Shown here piece after piece: positions 26,049 through 34,938 of a stretch of DNA of 64,000 nucleotides; position 1 is the stretch's first letter; each line of letters opens with the position of its first letter. The notes beneath the pieces were generated by a model. It was given only the letters and a program-made list of their open reading frames with translations, searched no databases and was not told the DNA's origin. The stretch lies in assembly GCA_945874895.1 (NCBI GenBank), contig CAMCIC010000003.1:62001-126000 (forward strand), given 5' to 3'. The position numbers and the translations under genes are program-made. The DNA comes from Akkermansia muciniphila (GTDB taxonomy: Bacteria > Verrucomicrobiota > Verrucomicrobiia > Verrucomicrobiales > Akkermansiaceae).

Positions 26049-26966
26049 TCACCGTTGGAAGCGTCTCAGTCCGCTGCCGCTGGATCCTCCCCCTGAGGGT
26101 AAGCCGCGCAATGAACTGCCCTCATCCGTCGACTTCTCACTGCGGCTCGAATGGCTCGACGGAGCAGCGGATTCCTCTCGGTCCCTAGGCAGGGAGGATG
26201 AGGCGGCGGGAGCGCGCGACGACGAGGTGTCACTACTGCGTTTCAATCCGCCGAACATTCCACCAGAGGTAGGCCGAGGTTGAATATCAGGAGCTTCACG
26301 GATGGTGGTTGTCGGTCTTCTGCTTCCAGCGGATTCGCGCAATCCACCACTCCATGAGCTGTTGGATAGACCCTGGCGTGGGACGGAACCCTGCGAAGAA
26401 AATCCTTCGTTGCTGCTGCTTGAGCGAAGTCCGCCGAGCGAGGGCGATGAAAGATAGGAGCGAGAAGAAGGTCCGGAAAATGATGAACTGGAAGCTCGTT
26501 CGGACAGTTGTGATCTTTCGTTAGAGCTCATCCAAGATGAAGCGCCCGACCCGCTGACCTTGCGCGCCCAATGATAATTGGCCGCTTGGTAATTGCTGAT
26601 CCGATTGTCGTAGCGACTCAGCGTCGTGTTACGAATGGTGCGTGGGGGAGGGCAGTATCCAGCGCCCGACCAGTTGTAGGGGTGAGGGCAACCGCGGACG
26701 GGGATCGGGCAGTAGCCCACCGGATAGTAGCCATAGAGGAAGGGGTCGTAGTAGCAGGATCGATAGCGGTCATAGTAGCAATAGCGGTATGGATCGTAGG
26801 CCCATCGCGGATCACCGGTGCTGACGAAAATCGAAGTGCTGGATCCACCGCCATAGTGAGTGACTCCATAACTGGTTGAACTGGTACCGTAGTAAAATGG
26901 ATCGTAATAGCAGGAGCTGATGACCGAGCTCAGAACTGCAGCCGCGATAAGGAGATATTTTTTCAT
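26049..26966 (-). CDS. Tyr-rich/Ser-rich low-complexity lipoprotein, function unknown
   Basis: 305 residues. The N-terminus is a lipoprotein signal with lipobox 'VISSC' (Cys19). Residues 20-110 are rich in Tyr, Cys, Pro and Gly ('YDPYRYCYYDRYRSCYYDPF'); residues 140-305 are mostly Ser, Gly, Arg and Pro ('SSSSFSGPSSRSYLSSPSLG'). There is no recognisable catalytic domain. The composition suggests a disordered, perhaps adhesive or surface-lattice protein anchored in the outer membrane, which is inference. It is a single gene between hflK and tRNA-Leu, both separately transcribed. Confidence 0.65.
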   Translation of the reverse strand: MKKYLLIAAAVLSSVISSCYYDPFYYGTSSTSYGVTHYGGGSSTSIFVSTGDPRWAYDPYRYCYYDRYRSCYYDPFLYGYYPVGYCPIPVRGCPHPYNWSGAGYCPPPRTIRNTTLSRYDNRISNYQAANYHWARKVSGSGASSWMSSNERSQLSERASSSSFSGPSSRSYLSSPSLGGLRSSSSNEGFSSQGSVPRQGLSNSSWSGGLRESAGSRRPTTTIREAPDIQPRPTSGGMFGGLKRSSDTSSSRAPAASSSLPRDREESAAPSSHSSRSEKSTDEGSSLRGLPSGGGSSGSGLRRFQR

Positions 26967-27036
26967 ATCAATCGTGTGACGATGGAGCCGTTGATTTATT
27001 CAAGCACAAGTCGATAAGTTTTTTCCGATTCCGGAC

Positions 27037-27065
27037 TTGCCATCTGTGCGTGGGAGGCATAGTGT
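27037..27065 (+). promoter_or_regulatory. Likely sigma70-type promoter of tRNA-Leu
   Basis: TTGCCA (27037-27042), a 17-bp spacer, TAGTGT (27060-27065), with the tRNA starting 11 bases later. The -35 is 5/6 and the -10 is 3/6 to consensus; spacing and position make it plausible. Confidence 0.5.
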
Positions 27066-27075
27066 AGGCGCTCCT

Positions 27076-27157
27076 GCCGGGATGGCGGAATTGGTAGACG
27101 CGCTTGGTTTAGGTTCAAGTGGATTCATCTGTGCAGGTTCGAGTCCTGTTCCCGGTA
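27076..27157 (+). tRNA. tRNA-Leu (anticodon TAG)
   Basis: Acceptor GCCGGGA/TCCCGGT, D-arm with TTGGTAGAC, anticodon stem CTTGG/TCAAG with loop TTTAGGT (anticodon TAG), a long variable arm as expected for Leu, T-arm GCAGG-TTCGAGT-CCTGT, discriminator A at 27157. CCA is not encoded, unlike the tRNA-Pro. Confidence 0.93.
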
Positions 27158-27182
27158 CTTTCTTAACACGGATCCTGACGCA

Positions 27183-28472
27183 TCAGGACTCCGTGAGTCC
27201 GAGGGTGGTGTGGATCTCGGTGATGCCTGTGCCGCGGAGATCTAGGATTTTTACGATGGTGTCTTCGATCAGGTTGTTCGGACATGAGGCTCCTGCCGTG
27301 ATACCGATGACGGCTTCTCGGTTTCCTAACAGAAAATCCGGATAGGTGCTGGAGATTTCGCGTTTTTCATGGAGATCGAAGTGGATGATTTGCTCCAGAG
27401 AGGCGAGGCATTCGGCATTGCGGATGAAAAATGTAGGAAGGGATTGCTCACCGATTTCCACAAGGTGGGTGGTGTTGGAACTGTTGTAGCCGCCGACCAC
27501 AAAGAGCACGTCCATAGGTTTGCGCAACATGTCAAAGAGAGCGTCTTGGCGTTCTTGAGTCGCTCCGCAAATGGTATCGAACATAAGGAATCGGTCGGCA
27601 TTGCCGTCGCGTCGCACAATGGCCTCACGGATTCTGCGCTGGATTTCCTCTGTCTCGCTCTTGAGCATGGTGGTCTGGTTGGCGACTCCCACATGGAGCA
27701 GATGCAAGTCAGGATCGAAGCCCGGTGACATGGCTTCAGCAAATTTTTGTAGGAACTCGTGTCGGTTGCCTTGTCCATTGATGTAGCGGCATACGTAATC
27801 AGTGTGCTCCAGAGTGAGAATGATCAGGTAGTGTCCATGGCCGTCTTCACCCATTGCCCGCGATGCCGTGGCACGCGTTTCCTCGTGTCCCGCCTTGCCA
27901 TGGATGATGCTCGTGATGCCGTCCTTCGCGTAGGTCCGCACTCGGCGCCAGACTTTCATCACATCCCCGCAGGTGGTGTCCACGATATTGCATCCTTTTT
28001 CATCGATTTTATCCATGAAATGTGTGGGCGCACCAAAGGCGGGAACGATCACGACATCGTCGGTCGTGAGATTTTCATAATCCGCGCTGAGCTCCTGCCA
28101 GGGGAGTGAGACGATGTTCATTTCCACCAGCTGACGATTGACCTCGGGATTGTGAATGATCTCGCCGATCAGGAAAATGCGCTGATCGGGAAATACCTTG
28201 CGCGAAGCATAGGCGAGGTCGATCGCACGTTCCACACCATAGCAGAAGCCGAATTGCTCGGCGAGGCGAATGGTGGTGTTACCGATGACCATTTCGCCGT
28301 GGTGATCCCGCAGGCGCTCCACGATGGAGGACTTGTAATGCTTCGCTACCTCGGCGGTGACAAGTTCCATCACATCAGGACGGCGGACATTGACACGGGA
28401 GCGTTTCACGTTCGATTCAGCGGACTGCGGCATGCGCGAGTTGTAGCGCACAACGGGCTCTATGACCAACAA
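27183..28472 (-). CDS. ispH: 4-Hydroxy-3-methylbut-2-enyl diphosphate reductase, long form
   Basis: Last enzyme of the MEP isoprenoid pathway, an Fe-S protein making IPP and DMAPP. The three cluster cysteines are in 'AEQFGFCYGVERA' (Cys77), 'DTTCGDVMKV' (Cys168) and 'DTICGATQERQ' (Cys302). At 416-429 residues it is of the long plant/cyanobacterial kind rather than the short E. coli kind. The TTG at 28472 has an AAGGAG about 11 bases upstream; the ATG at 28433 ('MPQSAESNVKR') matches where homologues usually begin. Transcribed divergently from the HAD gene. Confidence 0.93.
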   Translation of the reverse strand: MLVIEPVVRYNSRMPQSAESNVKRSRVNVRRPDVMELVTAEVAKHYKSSIVERLRDHHGEMVIGNTTIRLAEQFGFCYGVERAIDLAYASRKVFPDQRIFLIGEIIHNPEVNRQLVEMNIVSLPWQELSADYENLTTDDVVIVPAFGAPTHFMDKIDEKGCNIVDTTCGDVMKVWRRVRTYAKDGITSIIHGKAGHEETRATASRAMGEDGHGHYLIILTLEHTDYVCRYINGQGNRHEFLQKFAEAMSPGFDPDLHLLHVGVANQTTMLKSETEEIQRRIREAIVRRDGNADRFLMFDTICGATQERQDALFDMLRKPMDVLFVVGGYNSSNTTHLVEIGEQSLPTFFIRNAECLASLEQIIHFDLHEKREISSTYPDFLLGNREAVIGITAGASCPNNLIEDTIVKILDLRGTGITEIHTTLGLTES

Positions 28473-28532
28473 AGAATAAGCTCCTTTTTCAAAGCCTGCA
28501 GCCTAGGATCGAGGCGGACGACCTCTGGGATG

Positions 28533-28574
28533 CATGCAAAAACCGCAAAAGTCGGTTTTTTTTTGCAGCTCATG
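28533..28574. other. Hairpin in the ispH/HAD divergent spacer
   Basis: CATGCAAAAACCG and CGGTTTTTTTTGCAGCTCATG face each other around a short AAAAGT loop, giving an interrupted stem with a T-run on the plus strand. It could act as an attenuator for the HAD gene at 28614; no partner motif was seen. Confidence 0.3.
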
Positions 28575-28613
28575 CTTGTCATTGTGAGAGACTTTGCTAC
28601 ACCGATTCCCGCC

Positions 28614-29222
28614 ATGGCAACTGTAGGACCCCTCGCCTTACCTCAAAATCAGTTTTCCGCTGTGATTTTCGATTGTGACGGAACGCTGGTGGATTCGATG
28701 CCGGCGCATTTTGATGCATGGTGCGAGGCTCTTGCTCAATACGGTGCTGCTAACGTTTTGGCGGAAGATGTTTTCTACGCCATGGGTGGCAGGCCGACGA
28801 AGGACATCGTGATTGATTTGAACGCCGAATACGGCCTGAAGCTGGATCCCTCCCGAGTGGCACTGTCGAAACGCGAGGCTTTTCTGCGCAAACTGGATCG
28901 CTGCGAACTGATCGATGAAGTGGCAGACTTCGCCCGCAGTCTCCGTGGCAAGGTCCCTATGGGCATAGCCACGGGCGGATCACGATTCGTGATTGAAAAG
29001 ACCCTGCATATTCTGGGGGTATCCGATTGGTTCGATGAAGTGATCACCGCGGATGATGTGCCCAACGGCAAACCGGCTCCTGACATTTACCTCGAGGCAG
29101 CCCGACGCTTGGGGGTTTCACCGTTGAAATGCTTGGCGCTTGAAGATGCGCCGGCGGGGGTCGATGCCGCTCGTGCTGCTGGCATGACAGTGCTGGAGAT
29201 TCCCTGTCCTCTTCGCGTGTGA
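28614..29222 (+). CDS. HAD-superfamily phosphatase/phosphomutase (beta-PGM-like)
   Basis: 202 residues from the ATG at 28614; the frame is open much further upstream, but that part is antisense to ispH. HAD motif I 'VIFDCDGTLVDS', motif II in 'GIATGGSR', and motif III-IV 'KPAPDIYLEAARRLG...ALEDAPAGV' are all visible with a helical cap, the layout of beta-phosphoglucomutase/phosphatase family IA. The substrate is probably a sugar phosphate, not deducible further. It precedes a run of catabolic genes but is separated from the sulfatase by 62 bp. Confidence 0.88.
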   Translation: MATVGPLALPQNQFSAVIFDCDGTLVDSMPAHFDAWCEALAQYGAANVLAEDVFYAMGGRPTKDIVIDLNAEYGLKLDPSRVALSKREAFLRKLDRCELIDEVADFARSLRGKVPMGIATGGSRFVIEKTLHILGVSDWFDEVITADDVPNGKPAPDIYLEAARRLGVSPLKCLALEDAPAGVDAARAAGMTVLEIPCPLRV

Positions 29223-29284
29223 ACGATCCGATCATAGTTAGGTTTTTTTGATTGATCGGACAATTTGATTCTGTAAACAAAGCC

Positions 29285-30751
29285 ATGATTTTTGTGAAAT
29301 TATGGCTGTTTTCTTTGCTGGCTCTGAGTCCGCTTTGGTCCGCTGATCGACCTCTCAACGTCGTCTTTTTTCTTGTTGATGACCTAGGTCAGCGAGATCT
29401 AGGTTGCTATGGAAGTACGTTTTATGAGACTCCGAACTTGGATCGCCTCGCTCAGGAGGGTGCTCGTTATACCGATGCCTATGCGGCCTGTCCTGTGTGT
29501 TCGCCTACGCGCGCTAGCATCATGAGTGGGCAGTGGCCGCAGCGCACCGGCGTTACGGATTACATTGGCGCACCATTGCAACCCCATCAGTGGAAGCGCA
29601 ATACCAAGCTCTTACCTGCTCCCTATGCAGATTGTCTGCCTAAAGATACACCGACCTTGGCAACGCGTTTAAAAAAAGCGGGGTATGCGACATTTTTTGC
29701 GGGGAAATGGCATCTGGGTCCGGAGGGGAATTGGCCGGAAAATTTCGGCTTTGATCTGAATCTGGGTGGCCATTCTGGCGGCGGACCCTATGGTGGCAAA
29801 GGCTATTTTTCTCCCTACAACAATCCTCGTCTCACCGATGGTCCGGCGGGCGAGCACTTGCCGGATCGTTTGGCTACGGAGACCATAAAGTTCATTGAAG
29901 GCCAAAAGGAAAAACCGTTCTTCGCGTATGTTTCCTTTTATGACGTCCACACACCGCTGATGGCGCGCGAGGATCTCCGCAAAAAATACGAGCAAAAACG
30001 GAACAAACTCGGTCTGCGAGACAAATGGGGCAGAGAAGGGCCGCGCGATGTGCGCCTTACTCAAGATCATGTGGTCTACGCAGCGATGATCGAGGCCATG
30101 GACCTCGCGGTAGGCAAGGTCATCGCGAAACTCGATGAATGGAAACTCCGCGATCATACGCTGATCATCTTCACCAGCGACAACGGTGGTCTATCGACGA
30201 GCGAAGGCTGGCCCACCTCCAACCAACCCTTGCGCGGTGGTAAGGGCTGGATGTATGAAGGAGGCATTCGCGAACCGTTGATCGTATGCTGGCCCGGCGT
30301 ATCGCAAGCGGGCAGCGTTATCACCACGCCCGTGAGCAGCCCTGACTTCATGCCGACTCTCATGGATGCGGCTCGCATCGATAAAAAAAATGCCACGGCT
30401 CTGGATGGCATCAGTTTGCGCGATTCGTTAGAGAAAAAGCCCGATCCTGATCGTGCCTTGTTTTGGCATTACCCTCATTACGGCAACCAAGGCGGTGCGC
30501 CCGCAGCGGCCATACGTCGGGGGCAATGGAAACTCATTCATTGGTTTGAGGATCATCGAATGGAACTTTTTGATCTTTCCCAAGATCTCGGAGAAAAAGA
30601 AAATCTCGAAACAAAAGAGCCTGCTCGCACCAAACAGATGGCCTTGGAATTGCAAAAATGGCAGAACGATGTGGGTGCGAGATTTCCTAAGACCAATCCC
30701 CAATTCGATCCGAAAAAAACCAATGGTCGTGCGGCCAAAAGAAACGAGTAG
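29285..30751 (+). CDS. Secreted sulfatase (type I, CSPTR)
   Basis: 488 residues from the ATG at 29285, which gives a clean signal peptide ('MIFVKLWLFSLLALSPLWSA'); 11 extra residues upstream would spoil it. The formylglycine motif is 'CSPTR' (Cys72), with metal ligands in 'FFLVDDLGQRDLG' and 'FTSDNGG', as in alkaline-phosphatase-fold sulfatases (S1). It hydrolyses sulfate esters, probably from sulfated polysaccharides, in the periplasm or outside. The Cys needs a formylglycine-generating enzyme, not seen in this window. A second sulfatase begins 6 bp downstream. Confidence 0.93.
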   Translation: MIFVKLWLFSLLALSPLWSADRPLNVVFFLVDDLGQRDLGCYGSTFYETPNLDRLAQEGARYTDAYAACPVCSPTRASIMSGQWPQRTGVTDYIGAPLQPHQWKRNTKLLPAPYADCLPKDTPTLATRLKKAGYATFFAGKWHLGPEGNWPENFGFDLNLGGHSGGGPYGGKGYFSPYNNPRLTDGPAGEHLPDRLATETIKFIEGQKEKPFFAYVSFYDVHTPLMAREDLRKKYEQKRNKLGLRDKWGREGPRDVRLTQDHVVYAAMIEAMDLAVGKVIAKLDEWKLRDHTLIIFTSDNGGLSTSEGWPTSNQPLRGGKGWMYEGGIREPLIVCWPGVSQAGSVITTPVSSPDFMPTLMDAARIDKKNATALDGISLRDSLEKKPDPDRALFWHYPHYGNQGGAPAAAIRRGQWKLIHWFEDHRMELFDLSQDLGEKENLETKEPARTKQMALELQKWQNDVGARFPKTNPQFDPKKTNGRAAKRNE

Positions 30752-30757
30752 GACCTT

Positions 30758-32227
30758 ATGAAAACATCCATTTTGTTAGACGTCAGGATTCTGATTTTGG
30801 GTTGCGCTCTGATGTTGTCATCGATGGCAGCGGACAGACCCAACATCGTCTTTATCATCACCGATGATCACGCGGTGGATGCCGTGGCGGCATCGAAGTT
30901 ATGGGGCTCGGAAACCAGCGGCCTGCGCACTCCGAACCTCGATCAACTTTATCAAAACGGCACGGTCTTTCGCCAAGCCTACAATATGGGAGCCTGGCAC
31001 GGCGCTGTTTGCGTAGCCAGTCGATCCATGTTGATGACGGGGCGTTTCGTATGGAATACACGCAAGCAGGAGAAATCGAAGTTCGCCGACATCCTTTCCC
31101 AGGAAAAAACCTGGTCGCAGCGCATGAAACGAGCGGGTTACAGCACCTACCTCAGCGGCAAGTGGCATGTGCAGGCGGACGCGACAAAGATCTTCGACCA
31201 CACCGCGAACATTCGCCCCGGTATGGCGCCCACTGTCCCCGAATCCTATCACCGGCCTCACGAGGGCAAGAAAGATCCTTGGAATCCTGCTGACCCCAAG
31301 ACGCGCGGTCTGTGGACTGGGGGCAAGCACTGGTCCGAGGTGCTTGCTGACGATGCAGATGCGTTTGTGAAACAAGCGGCAAACGAGAAGAAGCCGTTTT
31401 TCCTTTATCTTGCCTTCAATGCTCCCCATGACCCGCGCCAAGCACCGCAATCGTGGCTCGACCAATACTCCGTGGAGAAAATCCCCGTGCCGGAAAATTT
31501 TCTGCCGTGGAATCCCCATCGCGCCATCATGGGGATGGAACAAGCCAATGGTTCTCATGTGCTGCGCGACGAACAACTCGCGCCGTTTCCTCGAACTGAG
31601 TTTGCGATCCGCACCCATCGCAAGGAATACTACGCGCTCGTTTCGCATACCGATGAACAAATCGGCCGCATCCTGAGATCCTTGCAACAAGCCGGTGTGG
31701 CGCAAAATACGGTCATCATCTTCACCTCCGATCACGGGCTCGCCATTGGTCGTCACGGGCTTATGGGCAAGCAGAACATGTTCGAACATTCCCTTCGAGT
31801 GCCTTTTGTCATCAGCGGACCGAAGATTCCGCAGGGCAAGGTCATCGACGAGCGCATTTACCTGCAGGATGCGGTGGCCACCTCGTTGGAAATTGCTGGT
31901 GCGGATCGCGACGGCATCGATTTCAAGAGTCTGCGCCCGCTCATGGACGGCACGGCCCCAAAACACTACGATGCCATTTACGGTGCCTACGAGATCGATT
32001 CCCAGCGTGCGGTGATCGATGGTAAGGACAAAATGATTCTTTACCCGAGGGACCGGGTCTCGCTGCTGTATGACCTCGAAAAAGATCCGTTGGAAAAAAA
32101 TCCCATCGCCGATTCCACTGTCAGCGATGCCCTGAAAAAACGCCTCTTCGCCCGGTTGCTTGATCTGCAAAAGAAAAACCGCGACCCACTCGATCTCACA
32201 GCAATCTATCCCCAGTGGATTCCCTAG
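30758..32227 (+). CDS. Secreted sulfatase (type I, CVASR)
   Basis: 489 residues. Signal peptide 'MKTSILLDVRILILGCALML' then SSMA. The formylglycine motif is 'CVASR' (Cys85), the C-x-A-x-R variant, with 'VFIITDDHAVDA' and 'IFTSDHGLAIGRHGLMGKQN' as metal and active-site regions. It is of S1 type, resembling choline/iduronate-type subfamilies. An AGGA lies 5 bases before the start, and the gene follows the first sulfatase by 6 bp, so the pair is one operon. The different motif suggests a different linkage specificity on the same glycan, which is inference. Confidence 0.92.
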   Translation: MKTSILLDVRILILGCALMLSSMAADRPNIVFIITDDHAVDAVAASKLWGSETSGLRTPNLDQLYQNGTVFRQAYNMGAWHGAVCVASRSMLMTGRFVWNTRKQEKSKFADILSQEKTWSQRMKRAGYSTYLSGKWHVQADATKIFDHTANIRPGMAPTVPESYHRPHEGKKDPWNPADPKTRGLWTGGKHWSEVLADDADAFVKQAANEKKPFFLYLAFNAPHDPRQAPQSWLDQYSVEKIPVPENFLPWNPHRAIMGMEQANGSHVLRDEQLAPFPRTEFAIRTHRKEYYALVSHTDEQIGRILRSLQQAGVAQNTVIIFTSDHGLAIGRHGLMGKQNMFEHSLRVPFVISGPKIPQGKVIDERIYLQDAVATSLEIAGADRDGIDFKSLRPLMDGTAPKHYDAIYGAYEIDSQRAVIDGKDKMILYPRDRVSLLYDLEKDPLEKNPIADSTVSDALKKRLFARLLDLQKKNRDPLDLTAIYPQWIP

Positions 32228-32443
32228 TGCTCCTTGATCTGGTTTCTGAATTCCTAAAGCAAGTCATGTTGACATGGAAGTGCTGATCTTTCGTCGGCTG
32301 TCAGGGCGCCGTGTTTTTGTGTGTCGTAGGAGCTTGCCAAGCAGTGAGAGGTAGTGCATGAGAAGAATATGCAAAATGATGTGTTATGACATCGACAAAA
32401 ATCCCCAAGCATATCAAATATCACAATCTAACATTCATTTCCC

Positions 32444-33424
32444 ATGATTGACTTCATTCACCTTCCTTTGAAAACCTTGATTTCTCGAACCATTTTGATG
32501 GGTGTTTCGTTGCTCGCCCCGATGACGATCCATGCGGAGTCTCGGGCTTGGTCGAATCGTGAAGGCAAATCCATTCAGGCGGAACTTGTCCATTACGATT
32601 CGACAGGCAAAAAAGTCACTCTCAAACTCTCAAACGGCAAGGAGGTTACCCTTGCGCTCGATACCTTGAGTGATGGGGATCAAGCGTGGCTGACTGAGCG
32701 CCAGCGGAAGGTGGAAGAAACTGCGAACGCGGTACAGGCCATGGCTGGTAAGACGGTTTCCTACCAATCGGATGGACCGGAAGCTGTCTCCTATCATGTG
32801 TATTATCCGACCAGCTATCGAGCGGATGCTCCGCCCGCGATGATGATCATGTTCAGTCCTGGCGGTGGTGGAAAAGCAATCCTCGGTTCCGTGAAGGAGG
32901 CCTGCGAGACCCTAGGCTGGATCGGAGTGGGATGTGATGCCTTCAAGAACAATTCGGATGAAGCTATGCTCGATAAAAAGTGGAAAGAAGTCCTGCCTCA
33001 CATCGAGAAGACCGTGAGTCATAACAAAGATTTGCTGTATCTTGGCGGTATGTCGGGCGGAGCCCTGAGGGCCTATGATTACTCCGAAAGTACGGTGCGG
33101 CCCTGGAAGGGAATACTTGCGTATGGTGGCTGGATGGGCGGCAAGCAGTCACTGAACTGTGCACCAAAAATGGCGGTGGCCATCGTCAACGGCGATAGCG
33201 ACGCGAATGCCAACTCCAGCATCCCGCGTGATAGAGGGGTCTTGGAAAAAGAGCGATGCAAGGTGAAAACATTCAGCTTCAAAGGTGGCCACGTCATCGC
33301 TCCCCCTGCCGTAACCCTAGAAGCAATGCAATGGCTGAAAACCACAACGGTAGAGGGGAACCGCCTGTCATCCGGCAAACGCTCGCCCACTCCGCTCGAT
33401 CCCGATTTAAAAAAGGTGAAATAA
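32444..33424 (+). CDS. Secreted SHD1-domain protein with alpha/beta-hydrolase-like domain
   Basis: 326 residues. After a signal peptide (to about residue 31, 'TIHA') comes an SHD1-like module ('RAWSNREGKSIQAELVHYDS' to 'LSDGDQAWL', about 35-85). This domain is frequent in planctomycetes and verrucomicrobia. The rest (about 105-310) looks like an alpha/beta hydrolase: 'PAMMIMFSPGGGG', nucleophile elbow 'LGGMSGGALR' and a late His in 'FKGGHVIAPP'. It is probably an esterase or peptidase acting in the periplasm. It follows the sulfatases after 216 bp and may have its own promoter. Confidence 0.72.
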   Translation: MIDFIHLPLKTLISRTILMGVSLLAPMTIHAESRAWSNREGKSIQAELVHYDSTGKKVTLKLSNGKEVTLALDTLSDGDQAWLTERQRKVEETANAVQAMAGKTVSYQSDGPEAVSYHVYYPTSYRADAPPAMMIMFSPGGGGKAILGSVKEACETLGWIGVGCDAFKNNSDEAMLDKKWKEVLPHIEKTVSHNKDLLYLGGMSGGALRAYDYSESTVRPWKGILAYGGWMGGKQSLNCAPKMAVAIVNGDSDANANSSIPRDRGVLEKERCKVKTFSFKGGHVIAPPAVTLEAMQWLKTTTVEGNRLSSGKRSPTPLDPDLKKVK

Positions 33425-33568
33425 ACCTTACGAGGATGTGGCTTGAGGTAACATGGTCATCCAACACTTTTGGCACCAGGGTGGAGAAATGAAAATGTAG
33501 CTGTGATTGTTCGCTCGGTCGAATATCCATTTGCTAGAACGTCTTTTCCGATGTAGGAACGAGCCAGC

Positions 33569-34423
33569 ATGTTTGAATGGTCGAAATTATCAGGAGTCAA
33601 GTGGATGGATGCATGGGAGGACCGTTTTCGCGGCAATCCGAATTTTGTCATCGAGGTGCTCAAGGGCGGCAAGTCGGCCCGCGTAAGGGTCTTTTGCGGA
33701 ACGGAGAAGGAAGCAAAAGGCATCGTTGAACAATTTGGTGGTTCGGTGCGCCGCGTTCAGAATGCAGAATGGACCAATCCCGTCCACACGGTGCAGCCCT
33801 TGTTGAAAATTCGTGACGTTTTCGGCGTCACCGCAGAAGCGGATCCAAAGAAGCTCAAAAAATTACGTGAGCAGAATCCCGGTCGTGAGATTCTTTCTAT
33901 TCCTGCCGAGATGGCATTTGGCACGGGTGATCATGCCACCACATCGACCTGTCTGCGCTTGCTGGTCGATATCAGTCGTGAGCGTGAGGCGGGTTGGTCG
34001 GTGGCGGACCTTGGCACGGGTACCGGCTTGCTGGTGATCGCTGCGAAAAAGCTGGGAGCAGGGGAGGCCTATGCTTGCGACTTTGATCCTTTCTCCGTCA
34101 AAGCTACGGCAGACAATCTCGAGCGCAATGGCGTAAAGGACGTAGCGCTGGAGGAAAAAGACGTGCTCAAATGGAAACCCCGCAAAAAATACGATGTGGT
34201 GGTGGCTAACCTTTTTAGCACGATTCTGATCCAAGCATTTCCCGTGATGGCAAAATTGCTGAAGCCTGGTGGTGAAATCGTCATTTCTGGCATTCTCGCC
34301 AGTCAGGCCTGGGATGTCTTCACGGCTGCCGCCGAACATGGCTTCGGTTTCCCTACTGTAATCCGCAAAGGCAAGTGGGTCACGGCTCGCGGTGCTTGGA
34401 TGGCTGATTTGGTAGAGAAGTGA
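33569..34423 (+). CDS. prmA: Ribosomal protein L11 methyltransferase
   Basis: 284 residues. PrmA signature regions are all present: 'IPAEMAFGTGDHATTSTCLR' (substrate domain to methyltransferase linker), SAM-binding 'VADLGTGTGLLVIAA', the acidic ribose ligand in 'AYACDFDPFSVKAT', and 'VVVANLFSTIL' (NPPY-equivalent). It trimethylates L11. The N-terminal substrate-binding domain is reduced but present. A bidirectional terminator follows. Confidence 0.92.
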   Translation: MFEWSKLSGVKWMDAWEDRFRGNPNFVIEVLKGGKSARVRVFCGTEKEAKGIVEQFGGSVRRVQNAEWTNPVHTVQPLLKIRDVFGVTAEADPKKLKKLREQNPGREILSIPAEMAFGTGDHATTSTCLRLLVDISREREAGWSVADLGTGTGLLVIAAKKLGAGEAYACDFDPFSVKATADNLERNGVKDVALEEKDVLKWKPRKKYDVVVANLFSTILIQAFPVMAKLLKPGGEIVISGILASQAWDVFTAAAEHGFGFPTVIRKGKWVTARGAWMADLVEK

Positions 34424-34513
34424 TTGGGGGGCACAGGCTCCATCGACAGGCATGGCACTTCCCTTCGCTTGTTGTCGGGAGTAGAAGCGGACCGAAGTCC
34501 ACGCTCCATGCAC

Positions 34514-34547
34514 AAAAAACCCGCGGGCTTTCGCTCGCGGGTTTTTT
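34514..34547. terminator. Bidirectional terminator between prmA and rpmB
   Basis: A6, stem CCCGCGGGC/GCTCGCGGG (one mismatch), loop TTTC, T6. It lies between the convergent prmA and rpmB and serves both strands. Confidence 0.9.
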
Positions 34548-34566
34548 CGTTAGTCTTGGCAATCGA

Positions 34567-34830
34567 TCAGATGAGGCCGGACTTGATCAGGGTGTTGAGA
34601 GCACCGTTTTTGGTGATCGTTTTGATCGCCTTGCAGGAGAGACGCAGTTTCACGTAGTGACCAAATTCAGGCACCCAGATGCGCTTGTCCTGAAGGTTGG
34701 GAGAAACCTTACGCTTCACCACCTTGGTGACGTGACGACCGATACCGCCCTTTTTCTTGGCGAGACCGGAACGATGAATGCGTCCACCGCTGCGGACGTG
34801 GGAACCTCTGATGCTGCAAATGCGTGACAT
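34567..34830 (-). CDS. rpmB: 50S ribosomal protein L28
   Basis: 87 residues, the usual bacterial L28 length. It opens with 'MSRICSIRGSHVRSGGRIHR' and has the L28 core 'RKVSPNLQDKRIWVPEF' and the C-terminal 'LRLSCKAIKTITKNG'. A single-gene unit here, not next to rpmG. The terminator at 34514-34547 lies directly after it. Confidence 0.95.
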   Translation of the reverse strand: MSRICSIRGSHVRSGGRIHRSGLAKKKGGIGRHVTKVVKRKVSPNLQDKRIWVPEFGHYVKLRLSCKAIKTITKNGALNTLIKSGLI

Positions 34831-34938
34831 GGCTGGATAAAGTTGCTGTTATGGGGGGCGCGAAGAAAAGCGATAAAAAGGCGAGAGGTCAAGCAGAAAT
34901 CATAAAAAACAGGAGAATTTGGCGGTTTTTTCTAAAAA

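Noticed and set aside
28152-28613. Long N-terminal extension of the HAD protein to 28152
   Set aside because: Antisense to the conserved N-terminal part of ispH; the HAD fold starts directly after the ATG at 28614.
30899-32170. 423-codon reverse frame opposite the second sulfatase
   Set aside because: Antisense shadow of a gene with intact sulfatase motifs; the product has no recognisable domain.
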